Assembly: GCF_000016665.1 (NCBI RefSeq)
Contig: NC_009523.1
Span: 868,001-932,000 of the forward strand
DNA from: Roseiflexus sp. RS-1
GTDB lineage: Bacteria > Chloroflexota > Chloroflexia > Chloroflexales > Roseiflexaceae
Length of the DNA stretch: 64,000 bases
Direction: 5' to 3'
The translations under genes were made by a program, and so were the position numbers. The notes below the pieces were generated by a model. That model was given only the letters and a program-made list of their open reading frames with translations, ran no database searches and was not told where the DNA came from. Within the stretch, counting starts at the first letter, position 1; every line of letters starts with the position of its first letter. Below, one piece after another: positions 38,254 to 47,113 of this stretch.

Positions 38254-38451
38254 CGGCGGGCTGAAGCCCTGCCTCACATCGTGCAAGCCCTGCGGGCTGC
38301 AATCGTAATCGGCGGTGATCGACGGGCTGAAGCCCTGCCTCACATCGTGCAAGCCCTGCGGGTTGCAATCGTAATCGGCGGTGATCGGCGGGCTGAAGCC
38401 CTGCCTCACATCGTGCAAGCCCTGCGGGTTGCAATCGTAATCGGCGGTGAT
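38254..38451. repeat. Tandem repeat, three units of 66 bp
   Basis: Units start at 38254, 38320 and 38386. Each contains GGGCTGAAGCCC and GCAAGCCCTGCGGGC hairpins. The units share their first ~46 bp with the 213-bp units that follow. Confidence 0.9.
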
Positions 38452-39310
38452 CGGCGGGCTGAAGCCCTGCCTCACATCGTGCAAGCCCTGCGGGCTGGAT
38501 CAACCAGGCGCCCCTTCGGCAGGTGGACGGTGATGGACGCCATAGCCCCGCAGGGGCTTTCATGCCCTCAGAAAGGGCTTCAGCCCGCACTCATCGCCCG
38601 CACGAATCGCGGCGCGGGCGTTACGCAGGGATCGACAGCAAAATCGGTCGGCGGGCGTCGTGACCGGCGGGCTGAAGCCCTGCCTCACATCGTGCAAGCC
38701 CTGCGGGCTGGATCAACCAGGCGCCCCTTCGGCAGGTGGACGGTGATGGACGCCATAGCCCCGCAGGGGCTTTCACGCCCTCAGAAAGGGCTTCAGCCCG
38801 CACTCATCGCCCGCACGAATCGCGGCGCGGGCGTCACGCAGGGATCGACGGCAAAATCGGTCGGCGGGCGTCGTGACCGGCGGGCTGAAGCCCTGCCTCA
38901 CATCGTGCAAGCCCTGCGGGCTGGATCAACCAGGCGCCCCTTCGGCAGGTGGACGGTGATGGACGCCATAGCCCCGCAGGGGCTTTCATGCCCTCAGAGA
39001 GGGCTTCAGCCCGCACTCATCGCCCGCACGAATCGCGGCGCGGGCGTCACGCAGGGATCGACGGCAAAATCGGTCGGCGGGCGTCGTGACCGGCGGGCTG
39101 AAGCCCTGCCTCACATCGTGCAAGCCCTGCGGGCTGGATCAACCAGGCGCCCCTTCGGCAGGTGGACGGTGATGGACGCCATAGCCCCGCAGGGGCTTTC
39201 ACGCCCTCAGAAAGGGCTTCAGCCCGCACTCATCGCTCATCGCCCGCACGAATCGCGGCGCGGGCGTCACGCAGGGATCGACGGCAAAATCGGTCGGCGG
39301 GCGTCGTGAC
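38452..39310. repeat. Tandem repeat, four units of about 213 bp with REP-like palindromes
   Basis: Units start at 38452, 38665, 38878 and 39091; the last carries a 7-bp duplication (CTCATCG). Each includes GGGCTGAAGCCC, AGCCCCGCAGGGGCT and GGGCTTCAGCCC hairpins. A 356-codon plus-strand frame and several 60-codon minus-strand frames through this array are by-products of the repeats. A partial unit runs on to about 39385, and more copies lie at 39503-39740. Confidence 0.92.
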
Positions 39311-39386
39311 CGGCGGGCTGAAGCCCTGCCTCACATCGTGCAAGCCCTGCGGGCTGCAATCGTAATCGGCGGTGATCGGCGGGCTG

Positions 39387-39502
39387 ATGGTCTTTGAAGA
39401 AATAATTCGGTATAGCCCGCGCAGGCGGGCTTTGCATTCCATAGCCGAGGGCTTCAGCCCCACGGCTAGCGCGGTAGAGCGGAATAAATGCTCAATCTCC
39501 AT
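39387..39502 (+). mobile_element. 116-bp MITE-like structured element, copy 1
   Basis: Bounded by imperfect terminal inverted repeats (ATGGTCTTTGA and TCAATCTCCAT). Internal arms AGCCCGC/GCGGGCT and TAGCCG/CGGCTA suggest a branched fold. It interrupts an array repeat exactly between GGGCTG and AAGCCC, with no target duplication. Copy 2 is at 48936-49051. Confidence 0.75.
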
Positions 39503-39774
39503 AAGCCCTGCCACACGTCGTGCAAGCCCTGCGGGCTGGGATCGTGATCGGCGGTGATCGGCGGGCTGAAGCCCTGCCTCACATCGTGCAAGCCCTGCGG
39601 GCTGGGATCAACCAGGCGTCCCTTCGGCAGGTGGACGGTGATGGACATCATAGCCCCGCAGGGGCTTTCACGCCCTCAGAAAGGGCTTCAGCCCGCACTC
39701 ATCGCCCACACGAATCGCGGCGCGGGCGTCAGCCCGTACGAGCAGAGTCAACCTGATGGACAAGGGAATCTACG

Positions 39775-40188
39775 ATGACCTATTGGCGACTCCACTACCA
39801 CCTTATCTGGTCAACACAAGACCGTCTGCCTACCTTAACGGGGGAGCGCGAGAAAATGTTTTATGGTGTATTGTATCGCAAGGCTGCAGAACTGGGCGTA
39901 AAAATCCATGCGGCAGGCAATGTAGAAGACCATGTGCATGTCGTGGCATCCATCCCACCCAAACTAGCAGTAGCGGAATGTGTCCGTCATCTCAAAGGCG
40001 CAAGCGCGTATGCTATTAACCGTATGCCGGACAGCGATGGTCAATTCAAATGGCAAAGCGGATATGGCGCATTGAGCATTGGCGAACAGTCGCTGGAAAC
40101 GGTGATGGCGTATGCTGCACGGCAAAAGGAACATCACGCAAACAAAACGACCATCGACGCTTATGAAGAGAGCCATGACGAAGAATAG
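39775..40188 (+). CDS. REP-associated tyrosine transposase (IS200/Y1 family)
   Basis: A 137-aa Y1 transposase. The HUH motif is HVHVV and the catalytic Tyr is in MAYAARQKEHH. Such proteins nick and join single-stranded DNA at hairpins. It is single-copy in this window and surrounded on both sides by hairpin-forming repeats (38254-39740 and 40256-40565), which is how RAYT genes occur with the REP sequences they mobilise. No clear IS ends were found. It splits hsdR from hsdM on the same strand. Confidence 0.85.
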   Translation: MTYWRLHYHLIWSTQDRLPTLTGEREKMFYGVLYRKAAELGVKIHAAGNVEDHVHVVASIPPKLAVAECVRHLKGASAYAINRMPDSDGQFKWQSGYGALSIGEQSLETVMAYAARQKEHHANKTTIDAYEESHDEE

Positions 40189-40255
40189 CGCGCGATTCGT
40201 GAACGGTTCTCTGGAAGACGCGCCAGGGGATGCATTCCGCGCTCAATGCCTGCAC

Positions 40256-40565
40256 ACACACGCGCAGGAACTCCGGTCTCGCATAGCCCCGCAGGGGCTT
40301 CCGTGCCCTCAGAGAGGGCTTCAGCCCGCACACAAGAGGCGCGGGCGTCACGCAGGGATCGAAGGCAAAATCGGTCGGCGGGCGTCGTGATCGGCGGGCT
40401 GAAGCCCTGCCTCACATCGTGCAAGCCCTGCGGGCTGGATCAACCAGGCGCCCTTTCAGCAGGTGGACGGTGATGGACGCCATAGCCCCGCAGGGGCTTT
40501 CACGCCCTCAGAAAGGGCTTCAGCCCGCCTGCAAGAATCGCGGAAAGGGCTTCAGCCCGCACCGC
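40256..40565. repeat. REP-like palindromic repeats downstream of the transposase
   Basis: Further copies of the array modules: AGCCCCGCAGGGGCT, AGGGCTTCAGCCCGC, and the GGGCTGAAGCCCTGCC segment. They fill the gap up to hsdM and contain no convincing gene. Confidence 0.88.
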
Positions 40566-40610
40566 GCGCAACCAAAACCAGACCTGAAGCCAGAAACGGA
40601 GACCTGATCG

Positions 40611-42215
40611 ATGCAACTCAGTCTTGGACTTAACGAAACGCTCGGCACCGATCTGTGGCGCGCCTGTGACATTTTGCGCCGCGATAACAATGTCGGCGGC
40701 GTGATGCAATACACCGAACATCTTGCCTGGTTGCTGTTCCTTAAGTTTTTTGACCAGGAAGAGAAAAAACGCGCCCAGGAAGCTGCCTTTCGCGGTGAGA
40801 CCTACATTCCAGTACTCCCACCCGATCTCGCCTGGGATGCCTGGGCTGGCCCGGAAGCGCTTCAGAAATGGGATTCAAGTAGAGGGCAACTCGTCGCATT
40901 TGTGCGTGGCCGATTGCTGCCGGGACTGGCGAGCCTGAACGGTTCGCCGCTGGCGAACACGATTGCCAGACTGTTTTCCGACGAGAGTATTGGTGATCAG
41001 ACGGTGGTGCGCAATGTGCCGGTCTGCGCCTCGGATTACAATCTGAAGGATGTGCTGACCATCATCAACGCGATTGACTTCGAGCGCGACGACCATTTCT
41101 TTACGATCACCCGCTTTTATGAAGACCTGCTGGCACGGATGGGGCAGGAGAATCAGATTGCTGGCGAGTTTCACACCCCACGCCCGATCATCCGCTTCAT
41201 GGTCGAGGTGATCGACCCACAGATCGGCGAGACGGTGTATGACCCGGCGTGCGGTTCAGCCGGCTTCTTAGCGCAGGCGCATCTCTGGATGGAAAAAAAC
41301 GCCCATACATTAGAAGACCTGGAAACGTTGCAGCAGCGCACCTTTTACGGACGGGAGAAGAAAGCGCTGGCCGCCCTGCTGGGGACGATGAATCTCATCC
41401 TTCACGGGGTGACGACGCCGAACATCGTTCGCGCCAACACCCTGGAAGAGAGCGTCAAGACTGGCGTCGCCGAACGCTTTGACATCGTGCTGACCAACCC
41501 ACCCTTTGGCGGCAAGGAGGGCCGGCATATTCAGCAAAACTTTCCTGTCCCTGGCAACGCAACCGAGTTGCTCTTTTTGCAGCATATTATCAAGAAACTG
41601 AAACCGACCGCCAACGCCCGCGCTGCGGTGGTCGTTCCCGAAGGCACGCTCTTTCGCAGCGGTGCGTTTGCCGAGGTCAAGCGCATGCTGCTGGACGATT
41701 TCCACCTGTTCGCTGTCATCAGCCTGCCGCCGGGAGCGTTTGCACCCTATTCGGATGTAAAGACCGCCCTGCTCTTCTTCCGCCGCACCGAGGGCAGCCA
41801 TATCCGCAATCCGCTGGCGCGCAACGAGACCTGGTACTATGAACTGCCCCTGCCCGCCGGGCTGAAGAAATTCAGCAAGGGTAGCCCGATCCTGGATGAA
41901 CACTTCACCGAAGCCCGCCGTCTGTGGGAACAGTGGAAGCGTTGGCTGGACGGTGAGGGGGAACGGCCCTTCCCGCTGGCTGTCGGGGTGCGCACCGCAG
42001 GCGAGACGGCCAGCCGACCGTATTGGGTCGAAACCCTTGACGACCTGCGCGCCCGTGGCTACGACCTGAGCGCCCGCAACCCGTATCGGGGCGAACGCGC
42101 CACGCTGCCGCGCCCCGCCGAGCTGACCGTCCGCCTGCTCGAACGGCAGCGTGAACTGCGCGCCGCTATGGAACGCCTGCACGCTCTGGTGAGCAATGGG
42201 GAGGAGGAAGAATGA
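40611..42215 (+). CDS. hsdM: Type I DNA methyltransferase subunit M (HsdM)
   Basis: A 534-aa N6-adenine methyltransferase that modifies the site chosen by HsdS. An N-terminal helical domain (VMQYTEHLAWLLFLKFF) is followed by the catalytic domain with DPACGSAGF (AdoMet motif I) and NPPFGGKE (motif IV). The stop overlaps the hsdS start by 4 nt. ATG 40611 follows immediately after the repeat region; a weak GGAGA lies upstream. Confidence 0.95.
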   Translation: MQLSLGLNETLGTDLWRACDILRRDNNVGGVMQYTEHLAWLLFLKFFDQEEKKRAQEAAFRGETYIPVLPPDLAWDAWAGPEALQKWDSSRGQLVAFVRGRLLPGLASLNGSPLANTIARLFSDESIGDQTVVRNVPVCASDYNLKDVLTIINAIDFERDDHFFTITRFYEDLLARMGQENQIAGEFHTPRPIIRFMVEVIDPQIGETVYDPACGSAGFLAQAHLWMEKNAHTLEDLETLQQRTFYGREKKALAALLGTMNLILHGVTTPNIVRANTLEESVKTGVAERFDIVLTNPPFGGKEGRHIQQNFPVPGNATELLFLQHIIKKLKPTANARAAVVVPEGTLFRSGAFAEVKRMLLDDFHLFAVISLPPGAFAPYSDVKTALLFFRRTEGSHIRNPLARNETWYYELPLPAGLKKFSKGSPILDEHFTEARRLWEQWKRWLDGEGERPFPLAVGVRTAGETASRPYWVETLDDLRARGYDLSARNPYRGERATLPRPAELTVRLLERQRELRAAMERLHALVSNGEEEE

Positions 42216-43390
42216 TGGAACGCTGGGAACTACCGAAGGGGTGGGGGTGGAAGAGACTTAAGACCCTGGTAACTGTAAATTATGGCAAGGGCTTATCAGA
42301 GAAACAACGAAAAGCCGGAAATGTGCCTGTTTATGGCGCAAACGGTGTTGTGGGCTTCCATGATACATCAATTACAAAAGGTCAAACGATTGTGATTGGT
42401 CGCAAAGGTTCTGCTGGAGCAGTGAATTGGAGCGAGATAGCTTGTTGGCCGATTGATACAACATTTTTTATTGATGAATTCCCAGAAATCCTTTACCCCC
42501 AATTTCTTTACCAATTTTTGCGAAGTCAACAAATTGACCGCTTACAACAATCTGCCGCAATTCCGGGCTTAAACCGTGATGTTTTGTATAGTGTCGAAGT
42601 TCCCATTCCCTACCCCGACGACCCGGCCCACTCGCTCGCCGAACAACGCCGCATCGTCGCACGGCTGGAACTGTTGCTGGGCGAGACCCGCGCTATGCGC
42701 GAAGACATCCAGGCCATGCGCCGCGACCTGGCGCAGGTGATGGAATCCGCGCTGGCGGAGGTGTTCCCCAACCCGAATGGAGAGATGCCAAAGGGGTGGG
42801 GGTGGAAGTCTATTGATGATTTGTTTGAATTGCAGCAAGGCGCGTCCATGTCTCCGCGCCGCAGGCAAGGGAGAAATCCACAACCTTTTCTTCGTACCAA
42901 AAATATCTTATGGGGTGAAGTAGATACAAGCGACGTGGATGTAATGGATTTTACAGAAGATGAAATTGAACGATTGAAGCTCAGAAAAGGCGATTTACTC
43001 ATTTGCGAGGGCGGAGATGTAGGTAGAGCTGCTGTCTGGGAAGACCAGTTGCCGTTAGTCATGTACCAGAACCACATCCATCGTTTACGCCGTAAAAGCG
43101 ATGATGCCGATCCTAAATTCTATGTTTACTGGATGAAAGCAGCTTATCAACTATTCAAAATATATCAAGGTGAAGAAAGCCGAACCGCAATTCCAAATCT
43201 TTCTGGAAGAAGACTTAAGAATTTTTTAGTTCCAACGACAAGTCTTACCGAACAACGCCGCATCGTCGCCTACCTGGAACACATCGCCGAAGAAATTCGT
43301 GCAATGGATGATTTACTGGCGCAGGACCTGCGTGATATAGAGGTGCTAGAACAATCCATCCTGGCAGCGGCGTTTCGAGGGGAGGTGTGA
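42212..43390 (+). CDS. hsdS: Type I specificity subunit S (HsdS)
   Basis: A 392-aa protein with two target-recognition domains (about residues 15-130 and 195-345), each followed by a conserved coiled-coil spacer beginning EQRRIVA. It sets the bipartite DNA site. Both recognition domains are more AT-rich than the conserved parts, as is common for TRDs acquired by recombination. Short identical DNA tracts flank each half. GGAGGAAG precedes ATG 42212/42215. Confidence 0.93.
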   Translation: MMERWELPKGWGWKRLKTLVTVNYGKGLSEKQRKAGNVPVYGANGVVGFHDTSITKGQTIVIGRKGSAGAVNWSEIACWPIDTTFFIDEFPEILYPQFLYQFLRSQQIDRLQQSAAIPGLNRDVLYSVEVPIPYPDDPAHSLAEQRRIVARLELLLGETRAMREDIQAMRRDLAQVMESALAEVFPNPNGEMPKGWGWKSIDDLFELQQGASMSPRRRQGRNPQPFLRTKNILWGEVDTSDVDVMDFTEDEIERLKLRKGDLLICEGGDVGRAAVWEDQLPLVMYQNHIHRLRRKSDDADPKFYVYWMKAAYQLFKIYQGEESRTAIPNLSGRRLKNFLVPTTSLTEQRRIVAYLEHIAEEIRAMDDLLAQDLRDIEVLEQSILAAAFRGEV

Positions 43391-43393
43391 CCG

Positions 43394-45571
43394 ATGGCAG
43401 GAGAGTCGATCGCATCGTTGTTGAACAACGTCTGGGCAGCGTTTCGCCGCGCAGGTATCACCGACGACCTGCGAATCATTGAGCAGACTGCCGCCTTGCT
43501 GCTCGAACAGGAAGGCGTCAAACTCGACTCATCCCTGCCCGCTCTTTCTGTACCACAGGAGTTCGACCAGGACAATGTCCGCCAGCAGTTGGAGAAAGCC
43601 AGCCAGCAGGCTGGCGGCGCAGGCGTCCTATTCGACCGTTATATCTTGTTCCGCCTGGACAACATGCGTCCTGGTGGTCAATACCCTACACCGCGGCACA
43701 TCGTTCGCCTGATGACGGCGCTGGCTGAGACCACGAAGAAAGTCGTCGCCGATTTTGCCTGTGGTTCAGGCGGCTTGCTCATCCACAGTCAGGGCAGCAG
43801 TTTGGTCGGGGTGGACATCTCGCCCGAATGGGCGCGCATCGCCCGCGCCAACCTGCAATTGCATGAGAAACAGGGCGACATCCGCGAGGGTAATGCGCTG
43901 CGCGTGGCCAAGAGCGACGAGCGATTTGAGCGGATTGTAATGAATCCGCCCTTTGGGGAAAAAATCGCGAGTGACTTCGGGACACGCAGTGAAACGGCGC
44001 TTATCAACCTGGCACTCAATCATCTGGCAACTAACGGACGCGCCGCCCTGCTGGCGCCCGGCGGTGTGCTGTTCAGCAACAGCAGTGCTGAAGAGAAGTT
44101 GCGTCAGCGTCTGGTAGACGACGTGACGCTAGAGGCGATCATCACCCTGCCCGAAGACGCATTCCAGCCTTATAGCACACTCACTACCCATCTGCTGCTG
44201 ATTGAGAACAAAAAGCCTGTGGAGGAAGGATGCACCTGGTTCCTGCATCCGGTCTATGATGGCTACGTCAGCGGGCGCGGGCGTGACCTGACTACCGACC
44301 CCAAAACGCCCAACGACCTGACGCTGGTGGAACAAGCCGTCACTGCGTTCCGTCAACCGCCTGCGTTTCAGGAAGGAATACCCCTGGCCGTTCAGCGGCT
44401 TAGCGAAAACGGCACCCTGCTGGGGTATCTGATCCGTCCCGCAGCAGGGGTGTCGTTGCTTTCGGTTCGCTACCTGCCTGCTCAGGGGACAGAAGTGCAG
44501 GAGGGGGATGCGTCTGCCCAGGGGACAGAAGTGCAGGCTGGTCTAGCTGCTACAACTGGTCTGGAGGGGGATGCGTCTGCCCAGGGAACAGAAGTGCAAG
44601 ATGGGGATGCGTCTGCTCAGGGGACAGAAGTGCAGGAGGGGGATGCGTCTGCCCAGGGGACAGAAGTGCAGGCTGGTCTAGCTGCTACAACTGGTCTGGA
44701 GGGGGATGCGTCTGCCCAGGGAACAGAAGTGCAAGATGGGGATGCGTCTGCCCAGGGAACAGAAGTGCGAGATGGGGATGCGTCTGCCCAGGCGGCAGAA
44801 CCTGCCCTGTTTCTACTGGAAGTTCAACAGCAGGAGAAGCGCACATTCTGGAAGTTTGCATCGCAAGCCTCGCCAGTGCCGGAAGAAGTGCCGCTGGAAG
44901 AAGTGGAAGATGCAGAAAAGTTGGTCAGAGAACGGCTGGGCTTGAAAAAGAAAGACCCTCTCTCGCCGCCAAATGTCTTCCAGGCGCAAAGCATCCGCTG
45001 GGGAAGCGCGGAAAAACAAACGGTTGGCGGTCTGATGATTACGTTTGCCACAGAACGTCCGCAGTTGATGGGCGTTGCCATCCCACGAGCGACGCTGAAA
45101 GCGCGTAAGTACACCCTACAGCCCGATGATTACCTGCGTCCCCCCGAAATCCGCGCCGAATTGAAACGCCCGCACGACACTTTGCTGGGTATCTATCAAC
45201 GACAGCAGGAGCTTGCCCAGCGCATGAATAGACTGACTGGCTGGCTGGTTCCTCAACGTTCACCGGAATACTCCATTCCCGGCAAAGTAGATGTTCAAAC
45301 GCCGTTTGGCGCGTTGAGCGACAAGCAGTACGAAATCTGGCAGTCTATCGAGGGTTTCAAAGATGGTGAATCCGCCCGTCCCTTCACGGCCGCCGATATT
45401 GCTGTTGATGGATGCACCGAAATCGAGAAGCGCCTGACTTTGGAAATGTTTGAGGCTATGGGCTTAATCGTTCCGATTACTTTGAAACATCCAGAAAGCG
45501 GGCAACTGCTCAATCTCTATCGTCTGGCAGAATCAAATGATCGTTGGACAGGGGAGAAAAGCAACGAATGA
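43394..45571 (+). CDS. Second N6-adenine DNA methylase with internal tandem-repeat linker
   Basis: A 725-aa protein three bases downstream of hsdS. The N-terminal third is an HsdM-like helical domain, followed by AdoMet motif I DFACGSGGLL and NPPFGEK. Residues about 362-468 are a linker of repeated QGTEVQ..GDASA units. The C-terminal part has basic AT-rich-coded stretches and a possible winged-helix end (ALSDKQYEIWQSI...). It is larger than HsdM and not its duplicate. GGGGAGGTG precedes ATG 43394. Its stop overlaps the ATPase gene, so it is probably part of the ATPase-HNH module as well as of the type I operon. Confidence 0.87.
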   Translation: MAGESIASLLNNVWAAFRRAGITDDLRIIEQTAALLLEQEGVKLDSSLPALSVPQEFDQDNVRQQLEKASQQAGGAGVLFDRYILFRLDNMRPGGQYPTPRHIVRLMTALAETTKKVVADFACGSGGLLIHSQGSSLVGVDISPEWARIARANLQLHEKQGDIREGNALRVAKSDERFERIVMNPPFGEKIASDFGTRSETALINLALNHLATNGRAALLAPGGVLFSNSSAEEKLRQRLVDDVTLEAIITLPEDAFQPYSTLTTHLLLIENKKPVEEGCTWFLHPVYDGYVSGRGRDLTTDPKTPNDLTLVEQAVTAFRQPPAFQEGIPLAVQRLSENGTLLGYLIRPAAGVSLLSVRYLPAQGTEVQEGDASAQGTEVQAGLAATTGLEGDASAQGTEVQDGDASAQGTEVQEGDASAQGTEVQAGLAATTGLEGDASAQGTEVQDGDASAQGTEVRDGDASAQAAEPALFLLEVQQQEKRTFWKFASQASPVPEEVPLEEVEDAEKLVRERLGLKKKDPLSPPNVFQAQSIRWGSAEKQTVGGLMITFATERPQLMGVAIPRATLKARKYTLQPDDYLRPPEIRAELKRPHDTLLGIYQRQQELAQRMNRLTGWLVPQRSPEYSIPGKVDVQTPFGALSDKQYEIWQSIEGFKDGESARPFTAADIAVDGCTEIEKRLTLEMFEAMGLIVPITLKHPESGQLLNLYRLAESNDRWTGEKSNE
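44480..44795 (+). repeat. In-frame VNTR inside the second methylase gene
   Basis: 36-bp units (CAGGGGACAGAAGTGCAG...) are arranged in two copies of a 135-bp compound unit (12+21+12 codons) plus one 36-bp unit. Every unit is a multiple of three, so copy-number change alters linker length without frameshift. Confidence 0.9.
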
Positions 45572-47097
45572 GGCTGTTACGTTTCTATATTGACAGCTAT
45601 CGAGTGTTGAGCAAGCTGGATGTGCGCTTCGATCCTGGCGCACCACAAGACAATCAAGAGCGTCCATATCATCTGGATTTCCTGGTTGGCGTCAACGGTA
45701 CCGGTAAATCCACTGTCCTGCGTCTGCTGGCGCGCATCTTTCGTGGCGTTACCGTCTCGTTTGAGGAATTAAGCGATCTGCCGTTTATTCTGGAATACTA
45801 TCGCGAAGGCGACAGGCACAAAAAAATCTACATCGCCAATATCCATCGCACACCCGACGGCGCCATGCAATCTCTGGATAGATACTTCGTTTGCACCGCT
45901 GGCGGGTTAGATGCACCATACGACGTCGAAAGTCCTGACGATGAACATCTGAAAGATGTTGTCGAATCAGAACTATTACCTGAGCGCATCATTGCCTACA
46001 CGACCGGGAGTGAAGACGAGTGGCTCGATCACGATCAACCCGATCCCCAGGCAAACGCTTCCGACCGACCTGTTCAATTAGAAATGACTGCCGCAGAACG
46101 CACCCTTCAGGAACGGACCGGCTGGTCGTGGGTACAAACAGAGAAGCAAGAGGGTAAAGCACCACAGTTTCGCTTCATCCGGCAGGCCCAACTGGCGCTG
46201 GTAGCGCTGGCAGGACTACTCTTGCATCACGAAACAGAACAGCAATCCCCCCTGGCAAACGCACTCAAGCAAGTCAACTTTCAAGGGATGGCGGGGTTTT
46301 CTCTGCAATTCAACCTGACTTATGCCAGCGTCAACGAGCGCAATCAAATCTGGCAGCGTTTTGGTCAACATGCCAGCCGTGCCATTCGCAGCGGCGGCAG
46401 AGTCTTGATGGTTTTTCAGCCCGATACATTTGCCAGATTGCTGAAAGAACATGGCAGCGCCTTAGCGCTTTTTGAACAACTGGCCGACTGGTATAGCCAG
46501 GAATCGCCGTTGCTTACCAAAGTTAACCTTTTCCTGGAGCGCGCCAAGACTGAAAAACAGGCAAGTCCTCTTCACACCTGGGAATGGCTCAGTGACGGCG
46601 AACGCAGTTTTCTCGGACGCATGTGCCTCTTCATGCTATTCGGCGACGTTGAGTCGCTGATCCTGCTGGATGAACCGGAAGTACACTTCAACGACTACTG
46701 GAAACGTCACATCGTAGACACGATTCACCAGATACTGGCGGGAAAAAGAAAGCCGCACCGCAGTCATCTCCTGATTGCCACCCATTCCAGTATTTCGCTC
46801 AGCGATGTTCCCAAAGAAGATGTGGTAGTGTTAAGACGTTCCGGTATGCTGACTGATACAATGAGTATGCCATCCATCCAGACCTTTGGCGCAGACCCCA
46901 GCGACATCATGGTGCATGTCTTCGACGCACCGCATGCAATGGGTCAACACAGCGTGAACGAGATCGAACAGTGGCTGGGGGAAGCCTACCAAAAGCCTGC
47001 AACGGAACGCCGGAAATTCCTGGATGAAAAGCTTAAGCAGGTTTCTCCTGGCTATTGGGCATATCGTATTCGTCGTGAAATGGTCGGACTGCCATAA
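45568..47097 (+). CDS. Restriction-associated AAA/ABC-type ATPase (PtuA-like)
   Basis: A 509-aa ATPase. Walker A is VGVNGTGKST near residue 45; an ABC-like signature region (WLSDGERSFLGR) is followed by LILLDEPEVHFN (Walker B) and IATHSSISLSD (switch His). The spacing between Walker A and B is wide, as in OLD/RecF-like and Septu PtuA proteins. ATG 45568 overlaps the methylase stop by 4 nt. The next gene is an HNH nuclease, the Septu (PtuA-PtuB) arrangement. A defence role is inferred from domains and context. Confidence 0.85.
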   Translation: MRLLRFYIDSYRVLSKLDVRFDPGAPQDNQERPYHLDFLVGVNGTGKSTVLRLLARIFRGVTVSFEELSDLPFILEYYREGDRHKKIYIANIHRTPDGAMQSLDRYFVCTAGGLDAPYDVESPDDEHLKDVVESELLPERIIAYTTGSEDEWLDHDQPDPQANASDRPVQLEMTAAERTLQERTGWSWVQTEKQEGKAPQFRFIRQAQLALVALAGLLLHHETEQQSPLANALKQVNFQGMAGFSLQFNLTYASVNERNQIWQRFGQHASRAIRSGGRVLMVFQPDTFARLLKEHGSALALFEQLADWYSQESPLLTKVNLFLERAKTEKQASPLHTWEWLSDGERSFLGRMCLFMLFGDVESLILLDEPEVHFNDYWKRHIVDTIHQILAGKRKPHRSHLLIATHSSISLSDVPKEDVVVLRRSGMLTDTMSMPSIQTFGADPSDIMVHVFDAPHAMGQHSVNEIEQWLGEAYQKPATERRKFLDEKLKQVSPGYWAYRIRREMVGLP

Positions 47098-47113
47098 TTG
47101 AGTTGCTTCTGCA

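Noticed and set aside
38239-39309. A 356-codon plus-strand frame and several 60-codon minus-strand frames
   Set aside because: They are produced by the 66-bp and 213-bp repeats, whose unit lengths are multiples of three; the translation is only repeat modules and has no start signal or family.
38254-39310. Possible CRISPR array
   Set aside because: The units are contiguous 66-bp or 213-bp repeats without unique spacers, and no cas gene is present.
39372-39740. Small frames across the 116-bp element and nearby repeats
   Set aside because: They join element and repeat sequence with no ribosome-binding site; the element looks noncoding.
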